Source: Cyclobacteriaceae bacterium
GTDB lineage: Bacteria; Bacteroidota; Bacteroidia; Cytophagales; Cyclobacteriaceae
Assembly: GCA_028285685.1 (NCBI GenBank)
Contig: JANQOR010000036.1
Coordinates: 36,664-100,663 of the forward strand
DNA length: 64,000 bases
Direction of reading: 5' to 3'
Each line of letters starts with the position of its first letter. Positions within the stretch are counted from its first letter, which is position 1. The notes under the pieces were generated by a model. The model worked only from the letters and a program-made list of their open reading frames with translations, was not told the DNA's origin and did no database searches. Positions 16,490 to 25,371 of this stretch are shown here, piece by piece. The position numbers were made by a program, and so were the translations under genes.

Positions 16490-17884
16490 CTACATGTGGA
16501 TAGGGCGATTCTCTGTGGCAGCAAGCGCTGCCTCCTTGAATGCTTCCATGTAGGTAGGATGAGCGTGAGACATTCTGGCAATGTCCTCAGCTGAGGCTCG
16601 ATATTCCATTGCAGTTACGCCAGCGGCAATCATATCAGCTGCTCGCGCTCCAATAATATGAACGCCCAAAACCTCATCCGTGTGTTTATCTGCAAGTATC
16701 TTAACGAGCCCCTCCGTATCCATACTAGCTCGGGCACGGCCCAATGCTTTGTAAGGAAACTTGCCAGCCTTATAGGCTCGTCCTTGTTCTTTAAGTTGCT
16801 CTTCTGTGTAACCAACAGACGCTACCTCAGGCCAGGTATACACTACACCAGGAATGAGGTTGTAATTGATATGTGGCTTTTGACCCATGATTGATTCTGC
16901 CACAAAGACTCCCTCCTCTTCCGCTTTGTGCGCAAGCATTGCTCCTTTCACCACGTCCCCTATTGCATAAATGTTGTCGACATTCGTTCGCAGATGATCA
17001 TCCACTTCCACCCTGCCCCGATCATCCATCTTGACACCGGCATTTTCTAGTCCAAGCCCATCTGTGTAAGGTCTTCGACCAATGGACACTAGACAATAGT
17101 CGCCTTTCAACTCTACTAATTCTCCCTTCTTGTTCTCTGCCTTCACCGTTACATTTTTAGCTTTCTTATCAACAGCTGTCACCTTATGCCCCAGATAAAA
17201 TTCAAAGCCGATGCCCTTTAAGGACTTTTGAAGTTCCTTGCCCATAGTTCCATCCATCGTGGGGATGATACTGTCAAGAAATTCCACAACAGATACCTTC
17301 GATCCCAGCCTGGCGTAGACTGAACCAAGCTCCACTCCGATCACTCCACCACCAATAATGATCATGTGCTTAGGAATCTCCTTTAGTTCAAGTGCCTCCG
17401 TGCTCGTGATTAAACGATCTTTGTCAAGCTTGATAAACGGGAGACTCGCCGGTTTGGACCCCGTTGCAATTATGACTTTTTCAGAAGTGATCTTCTGCTT
17501 CTTCTTTCCGTCAATTTGAATGGTGTTTTTGTCCACAAAACTTCCCATCCCATGAAAGACATCAATTTTGTTTTTGTTCATTAAGTAGTCGATGCCTTCC
17601 ACATTTTGCTTTACCACATCTGCCTTACGATCTATCATTTGTTTCAAATTGACCTTGGGCTTGGGAATATCAATACCGTGAGTTTTGAAGGTATGTTCGG
17701 CATTGTGAAAATGTTCTGACGAATCCAATAGTGCCTTTGAAGGAATACACCCTACATTCAAGCATGTACCACCTAGCGTGTCGTACTTTTCGATAATAGC
17801 TGTCTTCAACCCTAATTGAGCACATCGAATGGCTGCCACATACCCGCCGGGTCCCGAACCAATTACTACAACCTGATAATCCAT
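16490..17884 (-). CDS. lpdA: dihydrolipoyl dehydrogenase (E3)
   Basis: 464 residues, full length. FAD-binding VVIGSGPGGYVAAIRCAQLG at the N-terminus, redox-active disulfide GGTCLNVGCIPSKALL, NAD-binding IIIGGGVIGVELGSVYARLG, and the catalytic His-Glu region HAHPTYMEAFKEA near the C-terminus. E3 reoxidises the dihydrolipoyl group of the E2 and reduces NAD. It closes the minus-strand E1-E2-(S23)-E3 series, with a 39-bp gap after the four-helix-bundle gene, so it most likely serves 2-oxoglutarate dehydrogenase and perhaps other 2-oxo acid complexes. Confidence 0.97.
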   Translation of the reverse strand: MDYQVVVIGSGPGGYVAAIRCAQLGLKTAIIEKYDTLGGTCLNVGCIPSKALLDSSEHFHNAEHTFKTHGIDIPKPKVNLKQMIDRKADVVKQNVEGIDYLMNKNKIDVFHGMGSFVDKNTIQIDGKKKQKITSEKVIIATGSKPASLPFIKLDKDRLITSTEALELKEIPKHMIIIGGGVIGVELGSVYARLGSKVSVVEFLDSIIPTMDGTMGKELQKSLKGIGFEFYLGHKVTAVDKKAKNVTVKAENKKGELVELKGDYCLVSIGRRPYTDGLGLENAGVKMDDRGRVEVDDHLRTNVDNIYAIGDVVKGAMLAHKAEEEGVFVAESIMGQKPHINYNLIPGVVYTWPEVASVGYTEEQLKEQGRAYKAGKFPYKALGRARASMDTEGLVKILADKHTDEVLGVHIIGARAADMIAAGVTAMEYRASAEDIARMSHAHPTYMEAFKEAALAATENRPIHM

Positions 17885-17898
17885 ATTTTATATTTTTT

Positions 17899-17926
17899 GT
17901 ACCAAGTACCTATGTACCAAGTATTA
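17899..17926. repeat. heptamer repeats on the lpdA side of the S23 gene
   Basis: Read on the minus strand this is TACTTGG TACATAGG TACTTGG TAC, an imperfect tandem of a TACTTGG-like heptamer. A similar array with the same strand sense lies on the other side of the four-helix-bundle gene (18291-18319). Confidence 0.7.
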
Positions 17927-18277
17927 CGATTTTAAATTCTGCTTTAATTTAAAGATCATATTTGAAATTGAATTTATCTCATCTATAATGAATGTTGATT
18001 GTGCCTTCTCGATAAAATTCATTTCACTAGCAATCAAGGTTTGAGTTTCCAACTCAAATGCAGATCCTTGAGAAATTCCTAGAAATTGTATGAATTCTCC
18101 GTCCGTATTCCTACCGGCCCCTTCTGCTATATTTGATGCAATCGAAACAGCTGATCTCCGCATCTGAGAAGTTAACCCAAACCTTTCTTCAGATGGAAAC
18201 TCTTTTGTTACCTCATATACCTTATATGATAGATCCACGGCCTTTTTCCAAACTTTCAAATCCTTATATCTGTGCAT
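17924..18277 (-). CDS. four-helix bundle (S23 / rRNA-intervening-sequence type) protein
   Basis: 117 residues, all-helical, matching the S23 family: YKDLKVWKKAVDLSYKVYEV, LTSQMRRSAVSIASNIAEGA, then GRNTDGEFIQFLGISQGSAF and ELETQTLIA. The family was first found in 23S rRNA intervening sequences and is related to the accessory Avd proteins of diversity-generating retroelements; stand-alone copies are scattered through Bacteroidota genomes with no known function. Here it sits between sucB and lpdA, bracketed by short heptamer repeats, which suggests a small inserted cassette. No reverse transcriptase or rRNA is near. Confidence 0.92.
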   Translation of the reverse strand: MHRYKDLKVWKKAVDLSYKVYEVTKEFPSEERFGLTSQMRRSAVSIASNIAEGAGRNTDGEFIQFLGISQGSAFELETQTLIASEMNFIEKAQSTFIIDEINSISNMIFKLKQNLKS

Positions 18278-18290
18278 AAACGTCCTCTAG

Positions 18291-18319
18291 AAGTACCTAA
18301 TACCTAGTACTTGATACTT
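18291..18319. repeat. heptamer repeats on the sucB side of the S23 gene
   Basis: Read on the minus strand: TATCAAG TACTAGG TATTAGG TACTT, degenerate tandem heptamers of the same type as at 17899-17926. Together they bracket the four-helix-bundle gene. Confidence 0.7.
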
Positions 18320-18324
18320 CCCTC

Positions 18325-19872
18325 TCACACTCCAAGCAAAAGTCTTGTAGGATCTTCCAGCAACTGCTTCACTCTCACCAGGAAGCTTACTGATTCACGT
18401 CCATCAATTATTCGATGATCATATGACAGCGCAACATACATCATTGGTCTTACGACCACCTCTCCCCCTTCAACAACTGCACGCTGCACAATGTTGTGCA
18501 TTCCCAAAATTGCTGATTGCGGTGCATTGATGATTGGTGTGGACATCATCGAACCGAAGACTCCACCATTCGTAATTGTGAAAGTTCCACCTTGCATCTC
18601 CTCAATACTAAGTTTATTCTCCCTGGCCTTGGTAGCAAGTCTTATAACTTCTCTCTCGATTTGAACAAAATTCAGTGACTCGGCATTTCTGATTACTGGC
18701 ACAACCAATCCTTTTGGCGCCGATACCGCAATTGAGATGTCGCAGTAATCGTTGTAGACGATTTCATTTCCGTCAATCATTGCATTGACCGCCGGCCATT
18801 CCTGTAGGGCGACGCAGCATGCCTTTGTGAAAAACGACATAAATCCCAGTCCAACCTCGTTCTTCTCCTTGAACTCTTCCTTGTATTTCTTACGAATATC
18901 CATGATGGGTTTCATGTTCACCTCATTGAATGTGGTGAGCATTGCTGTCTCATTTTTGACAGAAACAAGTCTACGAGAAACGGTCTTTCTCAATGAAGAC
19001 ATCTTTTCCCTTCGTTGCTCACGGGATGTCCCCCCTCCTAACTGCGGAGCTTCAAACTGTGGTGCGGCCGGTTTTTCTTCGGTTTTCGCAGCAGATTTTT
19101 GCGCACCTGCTGCATCTTCCTTGGTGATTCGTCCATCTCTCCCGGTACCTTTGACCTCAGATGAGGAAATCCCTTTCTCATCAAGAATCTTAGCAGCTGC
19201 CGGGGAAGCATGTCCTGTAGCATAAGTTTCAGAACTGGCAGATGCTGAAGCTGCCACCTGGTCCGACGGCTGAGAGGCCGAATCACTTGGTGCCGAAGCC
19301 TTAGGTGCAGGCGCACCCTCCATGACTTCTATTTTGCAAATCAAAGCTCCAATCTCCAGGGTGTCACCCTCTTGTGCTACAATCTTTAATATCCCCTGTG
19401 CCTCAGCGGTGAGGTCAAAAGTTGCCTTATCGGACTCGATTTCTGCAATATTCTCATCCAGTTCCACGAAATCACCATCGCTTTTTTGCCATGTGGAAAG
19501 TGTCACTTCTGTAATGGATTCTCCAACAGTCGGCACCTTCATCTCCAGAACTTCACCGGTCGCTTTGGATTCGACTGCAACAGGTTCTTCTGCTCCCTCT
19601 GATGGCGCATCGGCAGCTTTCGATTCTCCACCACCAGCACCTTCCTCTATTTCACAGAGAACTGCACCGATCTCAAGAGTATCACCTTCCTGTGCCTTTA
19701 TTGTTAGTTTTCCAGCTGCCTCCGCAGTTACCTCAAAAGTTGCCTTGTCGGATTCCAGCTCACAAATCACCTCATCCATCTCCACGAAATCTCCATCATT
19801 TTTTGACCACGATGATACCGTCACTTCTGTAATGGATTCACCAACGGCTGGCACTTTCATTTCTAAACTCAT
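18325..19872 (-). CDS. sucB: 2-oxoglutarate dehydrogenase E2 (dihydrolipoyl succinyltransferase), two lipoyl domains
   Basis: 515 residues. Two lipoyl domains in tandem (about 1-75 and 110-185), each with the lipoylation motif ESDKATF; an Ala/Pro/Ser/Glu-rich linker; a peripheral subunit-binding domain ([32 protein letters not shown]); and the CoA-dependent acyltransferase domain ending in [16 protein letters not shown] with the catalytic HRxxDG. E. coli SucB has one lipoyl domain, so the duplication is a feature of this lineage. It transfers the succinyl group to CoA. Lies 37 bp after sucA on the same strand; the E3 gene follows after the S23 insertion. Confidence 0.96.
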   Translation of the reverse strand: MSLEMKVPAVGESITEVTVSSWSKNDGDFVEMDEVICELESDKATFEVTAEAAGKLTIKAQEGDTLEIGAVLCEIEEGAGGGESKAADAPSEGAEEPVAVESKATGEVLEMKVPTVGESITEVTLSTWQKSDGDFVELDENIAEIESDKATFDLTAEAQGILKIVAQEGDTLEIGALICKIEVMEGAPAPKASAPSDSASQPSDQVAASASASSETYATGHASPAAAKILDEKGISSSEVKGTGRDGRITKEDAAGAQKSAAKTEEKPAAPQFEAPQLGGGTSREQRREKMSSLRKTVSRRLVSVKNETAMLTTFNEVNMKPIMDIRKKYKEEFKEKNEVGLGFMSFFTKACCVALQEWPAVNAMIDGNEIVYNDYCDISIAVSAPKGLVVPVIRNAESLNFVQIEREVIRLATKARENKLSIEEMQGGTFTITNGGVFGSMMSTPIINAPQSAILGMHNIVQRAVVEGGEVVVRPMMYVALSYDHRIIDGRESVSFLVRVKQLLEDPTRLLLGV

Positions 19873-19909
19873 CTCTTAATTCGTTTTACAGTTTTTTATA
19901 TGTCCAGCT

Positions 19910-22627
19910 TCAAGCTGGTTTCAAATCGAATGCTTTTTTGACCAATTCCGCTTGCTCCTGCTTATGCACTTTCGAAAAGCCTGTGGCAGGAGAAGAACTC
20001 ATCTTTCTTGCTACAACATCCATCTTTAAATCCACACAACTCAGAAGGTAGCTCCAAGCGCCCATATTTTCAGGTTCCTCCTGCACCCACACCAGTTGCG
20101 CTTTTGGAAACTTCTTGATCAATGCATCTACTTGTTTTTGAGGAAATGGATGTATCTGCTCGACTCGAACGACGGCAATGTCCTTAGCTTTTCTTTTTTG
20201 CTGCTCCTCATACAAATCAAAGTAGACCTTACCTGAACAAAAAAGTACTTTCTTCACACTCTTAGCAGTGACGTAGCTGTCGGGAATGATCTCTTTGAAC
20301 TTACCTGCAGTAAATTCTTTTAGAGGAGAAACCACTCCTGGATGTCTGAGCAAAGATTTAGGTGAGAAGACAATGGCGGGCTTCCTAAACTCCCAGGTCA
20401 CCTGTCTCCGCATTAAGTGGAAAATATTTGCTGAGGTGGTCAGGTTTGCTATGATCACATTTTCATTTGCGACCATCTGAAGAAATCGTTCCATCCTTGC
20501 ACTTGAATGTTCAGGTCCTTGTCCTTCATATCCATGCGGTAGCAACATAACAAGTCCGTTCATTCGTTGCCACTTGCTTTCGGCGCTCATAATGAATTGA
20601 TCTATCATAATTTGAGCACCGTTGGCAAAATCCCCAAACTGAGCTTCCCAGATCACCAATGCATTCGGAGTTGCCATGGCATAGCCATACTCGAAGCCAA
20701 GCACCCCGTATTCAGACAACAGTGAATTATAAATGCGGAATGGCTCCTGGTTCTTTGCCACTTCATTTAGTCCAGTGTACGGCTCGTTGGTCGTTGAATC
20801 GAAAAAATAGGCATGACGATGTGAGAATGTTCCACGCTTCACATCTTGTCCTGACATTCTTACAATCTTGCCATCTGCCAGAATAGACCCGTAGGCTAGG
20901 AGTTCTGCATCTGCCCAGCCTAATTCCTTCTTTTCAAAAAAGTTAGCAGTTCGATCTTTTATCAGTTTCTCAATCTGTCGAAGAGGCTTGAATCCCTTTG
21001 GAACTTCAGTAATTGCCTTGCCAATTTTTTGCACGGCAACCTCCGAAATGCTGGTATCCGGAGATTTATCAAAATCCTTAGCAGTGGCCCTTCGCAGATG
21101 ATGCCATTCTTCTTCTATTTTCTGAGGCTTGTAAGGAAGTGGGTGCTGTTTAATCTCATTTAATCGATCCTGTAGTTGTGCCTTGAAATCTTTGTCCAAC
21201 TTCTGAACGGCGGCATCATCCAACACCTTTCGTTCGATCAATTGTTTTACATAGATCTCACGCGGATTAGGATGTTTTGCTATTGCATTGTAAAGCTTCG
21301 GTTGAGTGAATTTTGGCTCGTCGCTCTCATTATGTCCATGCCTTCGATAGCAAAGCATGTCGATGAATATGTCTTTCTTGAATTTTTGGCGGTATTCAAT
21401 CGCAAGGTTCGCACAGAAATCCACAGCTTCGGCGTCATCACCGTTCACATGCAAGATTGGGGCATCAACAATTTTTGCCAGATCGGTGCAATAGATACTT
21501 GATCGACCATCTCCAAAGTCGGTTGTAAACCCTACCTGGTTGTTAATCACAAAGTGAATGGTTCCTCCAGTCATATATCCGTCCAGCATTGACATTTGGA
21601 TGCACTCATAAACAATGCCTTGACCAGAAGCTGCTGCATCTCCATGGATCAAAATAGGGACAGCCTTCAACATGTCGCCTCGATACTCGTCATCTATTTG
21701 CGCTCTGGTATATCCAAGCACAACAGGATCAACCGCTTCCAAATGAGAAGGATTTGGAGAGAGCTTCACATATATCTTCTTTCCCGCTGTGGTTTCTATG
21801 TGAGAGGAGTATCCCAAGTGGTATTTTACGTCACCATCTCCCATTGTAAGGTCAACTTCCATATTTCCTTCAAACTCGCTGAAAATCTCTTCAAATGTCT
21901 TGCCCATGATATTAGCAAGTACATTCAGCCGACCACGATGAGCCATTCCTATAACAACCTCTTCTGCCTCCAACTCAGCAGCTCGATTTATTATCTTGTC
22001 AAGTGCGGGAATTGTATTCTCTCCTCCTTCAAGAGAAAATCTTTTCTGCCCAAGAAATTTTGTATGCAGAAAGTTTTCGAAAACGACTGCCTCATTTAGC
22101 TTAGATAATATCCGTTGTCTGCTTTCACTTGGCGAACTAATATCTGCACCCCCATTTTCACATTTTGATCTCAGCCATTCCTGAATATCGGAATCTCGAA
22201 TATGTGTGTATTCGAATCCTATATGACCACAGTAGACTTTTTTAAGCTTACTGAGAATTGATTTTAATGTTGCTTTTCCTAGCCCTATTTCACTGCCAAC
22301 CTCGAATTCCGTATTCAAATCGGCATCTGACAGACCGAAATCTTCCAGTGCCAACTTGTGGACGTGCTTTCGTCTTTCCCTAACCGGATTTGTGTCAGCT
22401 ATGAGATGACCAAAAGAACGGTAGCTATAAATTAAATTTCTAACCGCCGTCTCCTTTGGGGTTGCCATTTGTGCCCCAGTTTCTCCATAGTTTTCTTGCG
22501 CAAACTCGAATCCTTCGAAAAATTTTTTCCACGACTCATCTACACTATCTGGATCCTCCTTGTAGGATTGGAAAAGTTCATCTAGGTAGTTGCCATGCGC
22601 ATTGGCGATGTAAGAATATTTGTCCAT
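19910..22627 (-). CDS. sucA: 2-oxoglutarate dehydrogenase E1
   Basis: 905 residues, full length for the OdhA/SucA family. N-terminal E2-binding helix YSYIANAHGNYLDELFQSY, then ThDP-domain motifs GMAHRGRLNVLANIMGK, NPSHLEAVDPVVLG, HGDAAASGQG, VNGDDAEAV and YRRHGHNESDEP, and in the C-terminal half HGYEGQGPEHSSARMERFL. It decarboxylates 2-oxoglutarate with thiamine diphosphate and succinylates the E2 lipoyl groups. Start 22627 (MDKYSYIA) is preferred over 22645, because a TACATTTG promoter element on the minus strand sits at 22654-22647. First gene of the E1-E2-S23-E3 run. Confidence 0.97.
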   Translation of the reverse strand: MDKYSYIANAHGNYLDELFQSYKEDPDSVDESWKKFFEGFEFAQENYGETGAQMATPKETAVRNLIYSYRSFGHLIADTNPVRERRKHVHKLALEDFGLSDADLNTEFEVGSEIGLGKATLKSILSKLKKVYCGHIGFEYTHIRDSDIQEWLRSKCENGGADISSPSESRQRILSKLNEAVVFENFLHTKFLGQKRFSLEGGENTIPALDKIINRAAELEAEEVVIGMAHRGRLNVLANIMGKTFEEIFSEFEGNMEVDLTMGDGDVKYHLGYSSHIETTAGKKIYVKLSPNPSHLEAVDPVVLGYTRAQIDDEYRGDMLKAVPILIHGDAAASGQGIVYECIQMSMLDGYMTGGTIHFVINNQVGFTTDFGDGRSSIYCTDLAKIVDAPILHVNGDDAEAVDFCANLAIEYRQKFKKDIFIDMLCYRRHGHNESDEPKFTQPKLYNAIAKHPNPREIYVKQLIERKVLDDAAVQKLDKDFKAQLQDRLNEIKQHPLPYKPQKIEEEWHHLRRATAKDFDKSPDTSISEVAVQKIGKAITEVPKGFKPLRQIEKLIKDRTANFFEKKELGWADAELLAYGSILADGKIVRMSGQDVKRGTFSHRHAYFFDSTTNEPYTGLNEVAKNQEPFRIYNSLLSEYGVLGFEYGYAMATPNALVIWEAQFGDFANGAQIMIDQFIMSAESKWQRMNGLVMLLPHGYEGQGPEHSSARMERFLQMVANENVIIANLTTSANIFHLMRRQVTWEFRKPAIVFSPKSLLRHPGVVSPLKEFTAGKFKEIIPDSYVTAKSVKKVLFCSGKVYFDLYEEQQKRKAKDIAVVRVEQIHPFPQKQVDALIKKFPKAQLVWVQEEPENMGAWSYLLSCVDLKMDVVARKMSSSPATGFSKVHKQEQAELVKKAFDLKPA

Positions 22628-22646
22628 CTTAGGTATGGTTCTCAAA

Positions 22647-22654
22647 CAAATGTA
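22647..22654 (-). promoter_or_regulatory. sucA promoter -7 element
   Basis: TACATTTG on the minus strand matches the Bacteroidota -7 consensus TAnnTTTG and lies 20 bp before the chosen sucA ATG. No clear -33 TTG is seen at the usual distance. Confidence 0.5.
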
Positions 22655-22827
22655 TGCTACTTTAAGTTTCTTTAAAAATTGTAAAATCGTTTAGGCAAAT
22701 ACATATCATTATTGAAAAATTAAGTTAGAAGGACTCCTCGGTGAAATTGAAGAAGAGAATTGCAGCAAATAGTTCCGTCAGAAGCAGTACCCTTTTTTCA
22801 CCCCACATTTTAAGGCAATCACCCGGA

Positions 22828-22878
22828 GGTTCTCGAAGGGTTGAGATTCTCGAAGAGTGAAGTTCTTGAAAGATCAAA
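22828..22878. repeat. three imperfect 17-bp tandem repeats upstream of rpsP
   Basis: Units at 22828-22844 (GGTTCTCGAAGGGTTGA), 22845-22861 (GATTCTCGAAGAGTGAA) and 22862-22878 (GTTCTTGAAAGATCAAA) share the core TTCTYGAAR. They lie in the 388-bp gap between divergent sucA and rpsP. The rest of the gap shows no gene; it holds the sucA and rpsP promoter elements. Confidence 0.6.
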
Positions 22879-22955
22879 CTCTTAAAATTAAACGGGAATC
22901 CAGAGCACCTGATTTAAAGAACAGATGAATGCTGCTTAAAACGAGAAAAATCACC

Positions 22956-22978
22956 TACATTTGCGCTCCATTTTAAAA
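22956..22978 (+). promoter_or_regulatory. rpsP promoter -7 element with downstream box
   Basis: TACATTTG (22956-22963) fits TAnnTTTG, and the following TTTGCGCTCCATTTTAAAA segment closely matches those before rplS (26899) and serS (53846). The rpsP ATG is about 38 bp further on. No convincing -33 box. Confidence 0.6.
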
Positions 22979-23015
22979 CTTTAACGCGGACGTGATCCGC
23001 AATTAAGAAAAACGT

Positions 23016-23849
23016 ATGCCAGTAAAAATTAGACTAGCGCGTCGAGGACGCAAAAAATTAGCCATGTACGATGTTGTTGTGGCTGATGGAAGAGCACCAC
23101 GAGATGGTCGCTTTATTGAGAAAATCGGAACATATAATCCAAATTCCGACCCTGCAACAATCAATCTAAATACGGACAAAGCATTTGAATGGGTGATGAA
23201 AGGGGCTCAGCCTACCGACACGGTTCGGGCAATGCTATCCTACAAAGGAGTAATGTACCGGAAGCACCTTCAGGTAGGAGTTGAGAAAGGAGCGATTTCG
23301 CAGGAAGACGCTGACAAAAAGTTGGAAGCATGGATTGCTGACAAAGAATCTAAGATTCAGGGAAAGGTTGACAAACTTGCCAAGGAAAAAGCTTCCAAAG
23401 CGAAGGCTAAGCTTGAAGCTGAATCTAAGGTGAAGGAAGCGAGAGCTGAAGCCTTGAAGAAAAAAGCTGAGGAAGCAGAAGCAGCATTGGTTGAAGAAAT
23501 CAAGGAAGGTGGTATGGAGGGAGATGAAAGTCTCGCAGAAGATGCCGCTGAGGTAGAGCAGGAACAAGTAGAAGCTGCAGCCGCAGACGCTGCACCATCT
23601 GAAGAAGCAACTGAAGCACCTGTAGAAGAAGCTAAAACGGAAGAGGCTCCTGTTGAAGGGGCCAAGGCTCAAGAAACAGCTGCAGAAGAGGTAAAAGCAG
23701 AGGAAACTGCTCCTGAAGTGGAGGAAATAAGAGCTGAGGAAACTCCTGCTGAAGAAACAAAGACAGAGGAGGAGCCTAAAGAAGAGGAGCCTAAAGCGGA
23801 AGCTTCTGAGGAGGAAACATCTGAAGAGGATCCAAAAAAAGAAGAGTAG
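23016..23849 (+). CDS. rpsP: 30S ribosomal protein S16 with long acidic C-terminal tail
   Basis: 277 residues. The first 85 or so are a normal bS16 (MPVKIRLARRGRKKLAMYDV, APRDGRFIEKIGTYNP, LSYKGVMYRKHLQVG). bS16 is typically 80-90 residues; here residues 100-277 add an Ala/Glu/Lys-rich extension, first a charged helix with KAKAKLEAESKVKEARAEA, then a low-complexity acidic run rich in EE, AEE and PVEE. Bacteroidota S16 proteins commonly carry a tail, but this one is very long. bS16 is an early 30S assembly protein. It leads rpsP-rimM-trmD, the classical ribosome maturation operon, with rimM starting 6 bp later. Confidence 0.95.
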   Translation: MPVKIRLARRGRKKLAMYDVVVADGRAPRDGRFIEKIGTYNPNSDPATINLNTDKAFEWVMKGAQPTDTVRAMLSYKGVMYRKHLQVGVEKGAISQEDADKKLEAWIADKESKIQGKVDKLAKEKASKAKAKLEAESKVKEARAEALKKKAEEAEAALVEEIKEGGMEGDESLAEDAAEVEQEQVEAAAADAAPSEEATEAPVEEAKTEEAPVEGAKAQETAAEEVKAEETAPEVEEIRAEETPAEETKTEEEPKEEEPKAEASEEETSEEDPKKEE

Positions 23850-23855
23850 TCTGAA

Positions 23856-24365
23856 ATGTTGCAGGATGATTGCTACCAACTAGGTGAAGTAATCAAAACG
23901 CATGGCTTAAACGGAGCAGTCAACATCAGTCTTGATGTTGATTTTCCCGAGGACTATAAAAAATTGGAATCAGTCTTTCTGAAAAAGGAAGGAAAACTGG
24001 TTCCTTTTTTTATTACCGATCTTCAACTTAGTGGTGAGAAAGCGATTGTTAAGTTTGAAGATGTTGATTCCATAGATGCCGCAAAAGAACTGGTCAAATC
24101 CGAACTATTTCTACCACTGGACCTTCTCCCGGAACTCACAGAAGGTGGTTTCTATTTTCATGACCTGATCGGATGTGAGGTGTTTGAAAATGATCAATTG
24201 ATCGGAATCGTTAAAGACGTTTATGAAGGTGCTAACGAGCTGATGGTCGTTTCTTCTGGCGAAAAAGAGGTACTAATCCCCATTATTGACGAGATTTTGG
24301 TTGAGGTTGACACGGAAGCTAAGAAAATCAATGTCGCATTACCAGACGGACTATTGGATTTGTAG
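23856..24365 (+). CDS. rimM: ribosome maturation factor RimM
   Basis: 169 residues with the two-domain RimM layout: the N-terminal barrel (YQLGEVIKTHGLNGAVNISL, FEDVDSIDAAKELVKSELF) and the PRC barrel (YFHDLIGCEVFENDQLIGIV, KEVLIPIIDEILVEVD). RimM binds S19 and helps 30S head assembly. Between rpsP and trmD, the conserved order. The ATG at 23856 lies 6 bp after the rpsP stop. Confidence 0.96.
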   Translation: MLQDDCYQLGEVIKTHGLNGAVNISLDVDFPEDYKKLESVFLKKEGKLVPFFITDLQLSGEKAIVKFEDVDSIDAAKELVKSELFLPLDLLPELTEGGFYFHDLIGCEVFENDQLIGIVKDVYEGANELMVVSSGEKEVLIPIIDEILVEVDTEAKKINVALPDGLLDL

Positions 24366-24411
24366 ACCAACCTGGCGACACTTTTTAATCCAAATCCGAG
24401 TTTTCGTGAAT

Positions 24412-24419
24412 TAACTTTG
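24412..24419 (+). promoter_or_regulatory. TAnnTTTG element immediately before trmD
   Basis: TAACTTTG fits the phylum's -7 consensus and ends 5 bp before the ATG at 24425. If used, the trmD transcript would be nearly leaderless. It would supplement read-through from rpsP-rimM. Confidence 0.4.
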
Positions 24420-24424
24420 TGAAA

Positions 24425-25099
24425 ATGAGAATTGACATCATCACGTGCCTCCCGGAGCTTTTCGAGGGTCCAATGAATCAAAGTATCGTAAAGAGATCCA
24501 AAGAGAAAGGGCTTGTCGAGATCCACATTCACAATCTTAGGGATTACTCAACAGATAAACACAGGAGGGTTGATGACTATGCGTTTGGTGGAGGGGCAGG
24601 AATGGTACTTTCCATTGAGCCAATCGACGCCTGCATTTCCAAATTAAAAAATGAGGTCAAATACGACGAAGTTGTTTACCTCACTCCTGATGGCGAAGGA
24701 CTAAACCAATCGATGGCTAACAGCCTGTCGCTTAGTAAAAACCTGATTCTTCTTTGTGGTCATTACAAAGGAGTGGACCAGCGAGTCCGAGATCATTTGA
24801 TAACAAAGGAAATCAGCATTGGCGATTACGTGCTCTCCGGAGGTGAGCTTGCAGCGATGGTTTTAGCTGATTCCCTAATCAGGTTGATCCCGGGTGTCCT
24901 AAATGACGAATCTTCAGCACTTTCGGATTCGTTCCAGGACAATCTACTCGCTCCTCCTGTTTACACCCGACCAGCGAACTATAAAGATTGGACTGTGCCT
25001 GACATCCTTATCTCTGGCCATGAGGCTAAAGTGGAACAATGGCGAAACGAACAGGCGTTGGAGAGGACAAAGAAAAGAAGACCGGACTTGCTAGGATAG
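24425..25099 (+). CDS. trmD: tRNA (guanine-37 N1)-methyltransferase
   Basis: 224 residues, SPOUT-class TrmD. Motifs: [20 protein letters not shown] at the N-terminus, [12 protein letters not shown], the knot [19 protein letters not shown] and [20 protein letters not shown], and C-terminal RPDLL. It makes m1G37 in tRNAs to keep the reading frame. The ATG at 24425 is preferred; a GTG at 24419 would add two residues but overlaps the promoter-like element. Third gene of the rpsP operon, 59 bp after rimM. Confidence 0.96.
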   Translation: MRIDIITCLPELFEGPMNQSIVKRSKEKGLVEIHIHNLRDYSTDKHRRVDDYAFGGGAGMVLSIEPIDACISKLKNEVKYDEVVYLTPDGEGLNQSMANSLSLSKNLILLCGHYKGVDQRVRDHLITKEISIGDYVLSGGELAAMVLADSLIRLIPGVLNDESSALSDSFQDNLLAPPVYTRPANYKDWTVPDILISGHEAKVEQWRNEQALERTKKRRPDLLG

Positions 25100-25280
25100 G
25101 TTCCTTTTGGCAATCTTTTCAAACTCAGAAATCATCAATCAAAAAACTCTGAAACTCATTCAGGTATTAAAGCCCGACTAAGTCTTGCCTATTAGGTAGC
25201 TTAATTTCTTGATTCTCTTGCCTACGTAGCTGCAGAATTGTTAGAATACCCCCTGGGCGGTATTTCAAATCTCCTTTCTA
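25100..25280. other. non-coding stretch with hairpins after trmD
   Basis: No long open frame. It contains an AATACC/GGTATT hairpin near 25243-25262 with a GC-rich loop and two related GCCTA...GTAGC segments around 25186-25199 and 25220-25231. With the small frame and the terminator that follow, this could be the 5' part of a short transcript, but no known RNA family is recognised (no tmRNA, SRP or RNase P signatures). Confidence 0.3.
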
Positions 25281-25370
25281 ATGCCAACTTTTGAATCAGA
25301 AGAATTAAAAACTAAGGCAGCTCTTCTCACCCAGCTCTCGTTAGTTGCGGGAATAGGGGCGAAGGCATAA
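25281..25370 (+). CDS. possible 29-residue small protein before a strong terminator
   Basis: ATG at 25281 opens a 29-codon frame (MPTFESEELKTKAALLTQLS then LVAGIGAKA) ending in TAA one base before a strong intrinsic terminator. The peptide has an acidic N-terminus and an amphipathic hydrophobic C-terminal half. Promoter and ribosome site are not clear. It may be a genuine small protein, or chance in a small RNA. It lies just upstream of the NarL-type kinase/regulator pair. Confidence 0.35.
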   Translation: MPTFESEELKTKAALLTQLSLVAGIGAKA

Positions 25371-25371
25371 G

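Noticed and set aside
17899-18319. Heptamer arrays considered as CRISPR-like or DGR elements
   Set aside because: Units are only 7 bp with no spacers, and no cas, reverse transcriptase or template repeat is nearby.
19322-19879. 185-codon plus-strand frame opposite sucB
   Set aside because: Ser/Pro/Thr-rich shadow of the two lipoyl domains and linker; the minus-strand gene has full E2 motifs.
21596-22099. 167-codon plus-strand frame opposite sucA
   Set aside because: No recognisable domain; lies entirely within conserved E1 sequence on the other strand.
22208-22220. TTCGAATCCT resembling a tRNA T-loop
   Set aside because: Inside the sucA coding region with no acceptor or anticodon arms around it.
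23235-23879. 214-codon minus-strand frame opposite rpsP-rimM
   Set aside because: Its Phe/Leu/Ser/Cys-rich product is the mirror of the GAA/GCT-rich S16 tail; no domain, and the plus strand clearly codes S16.
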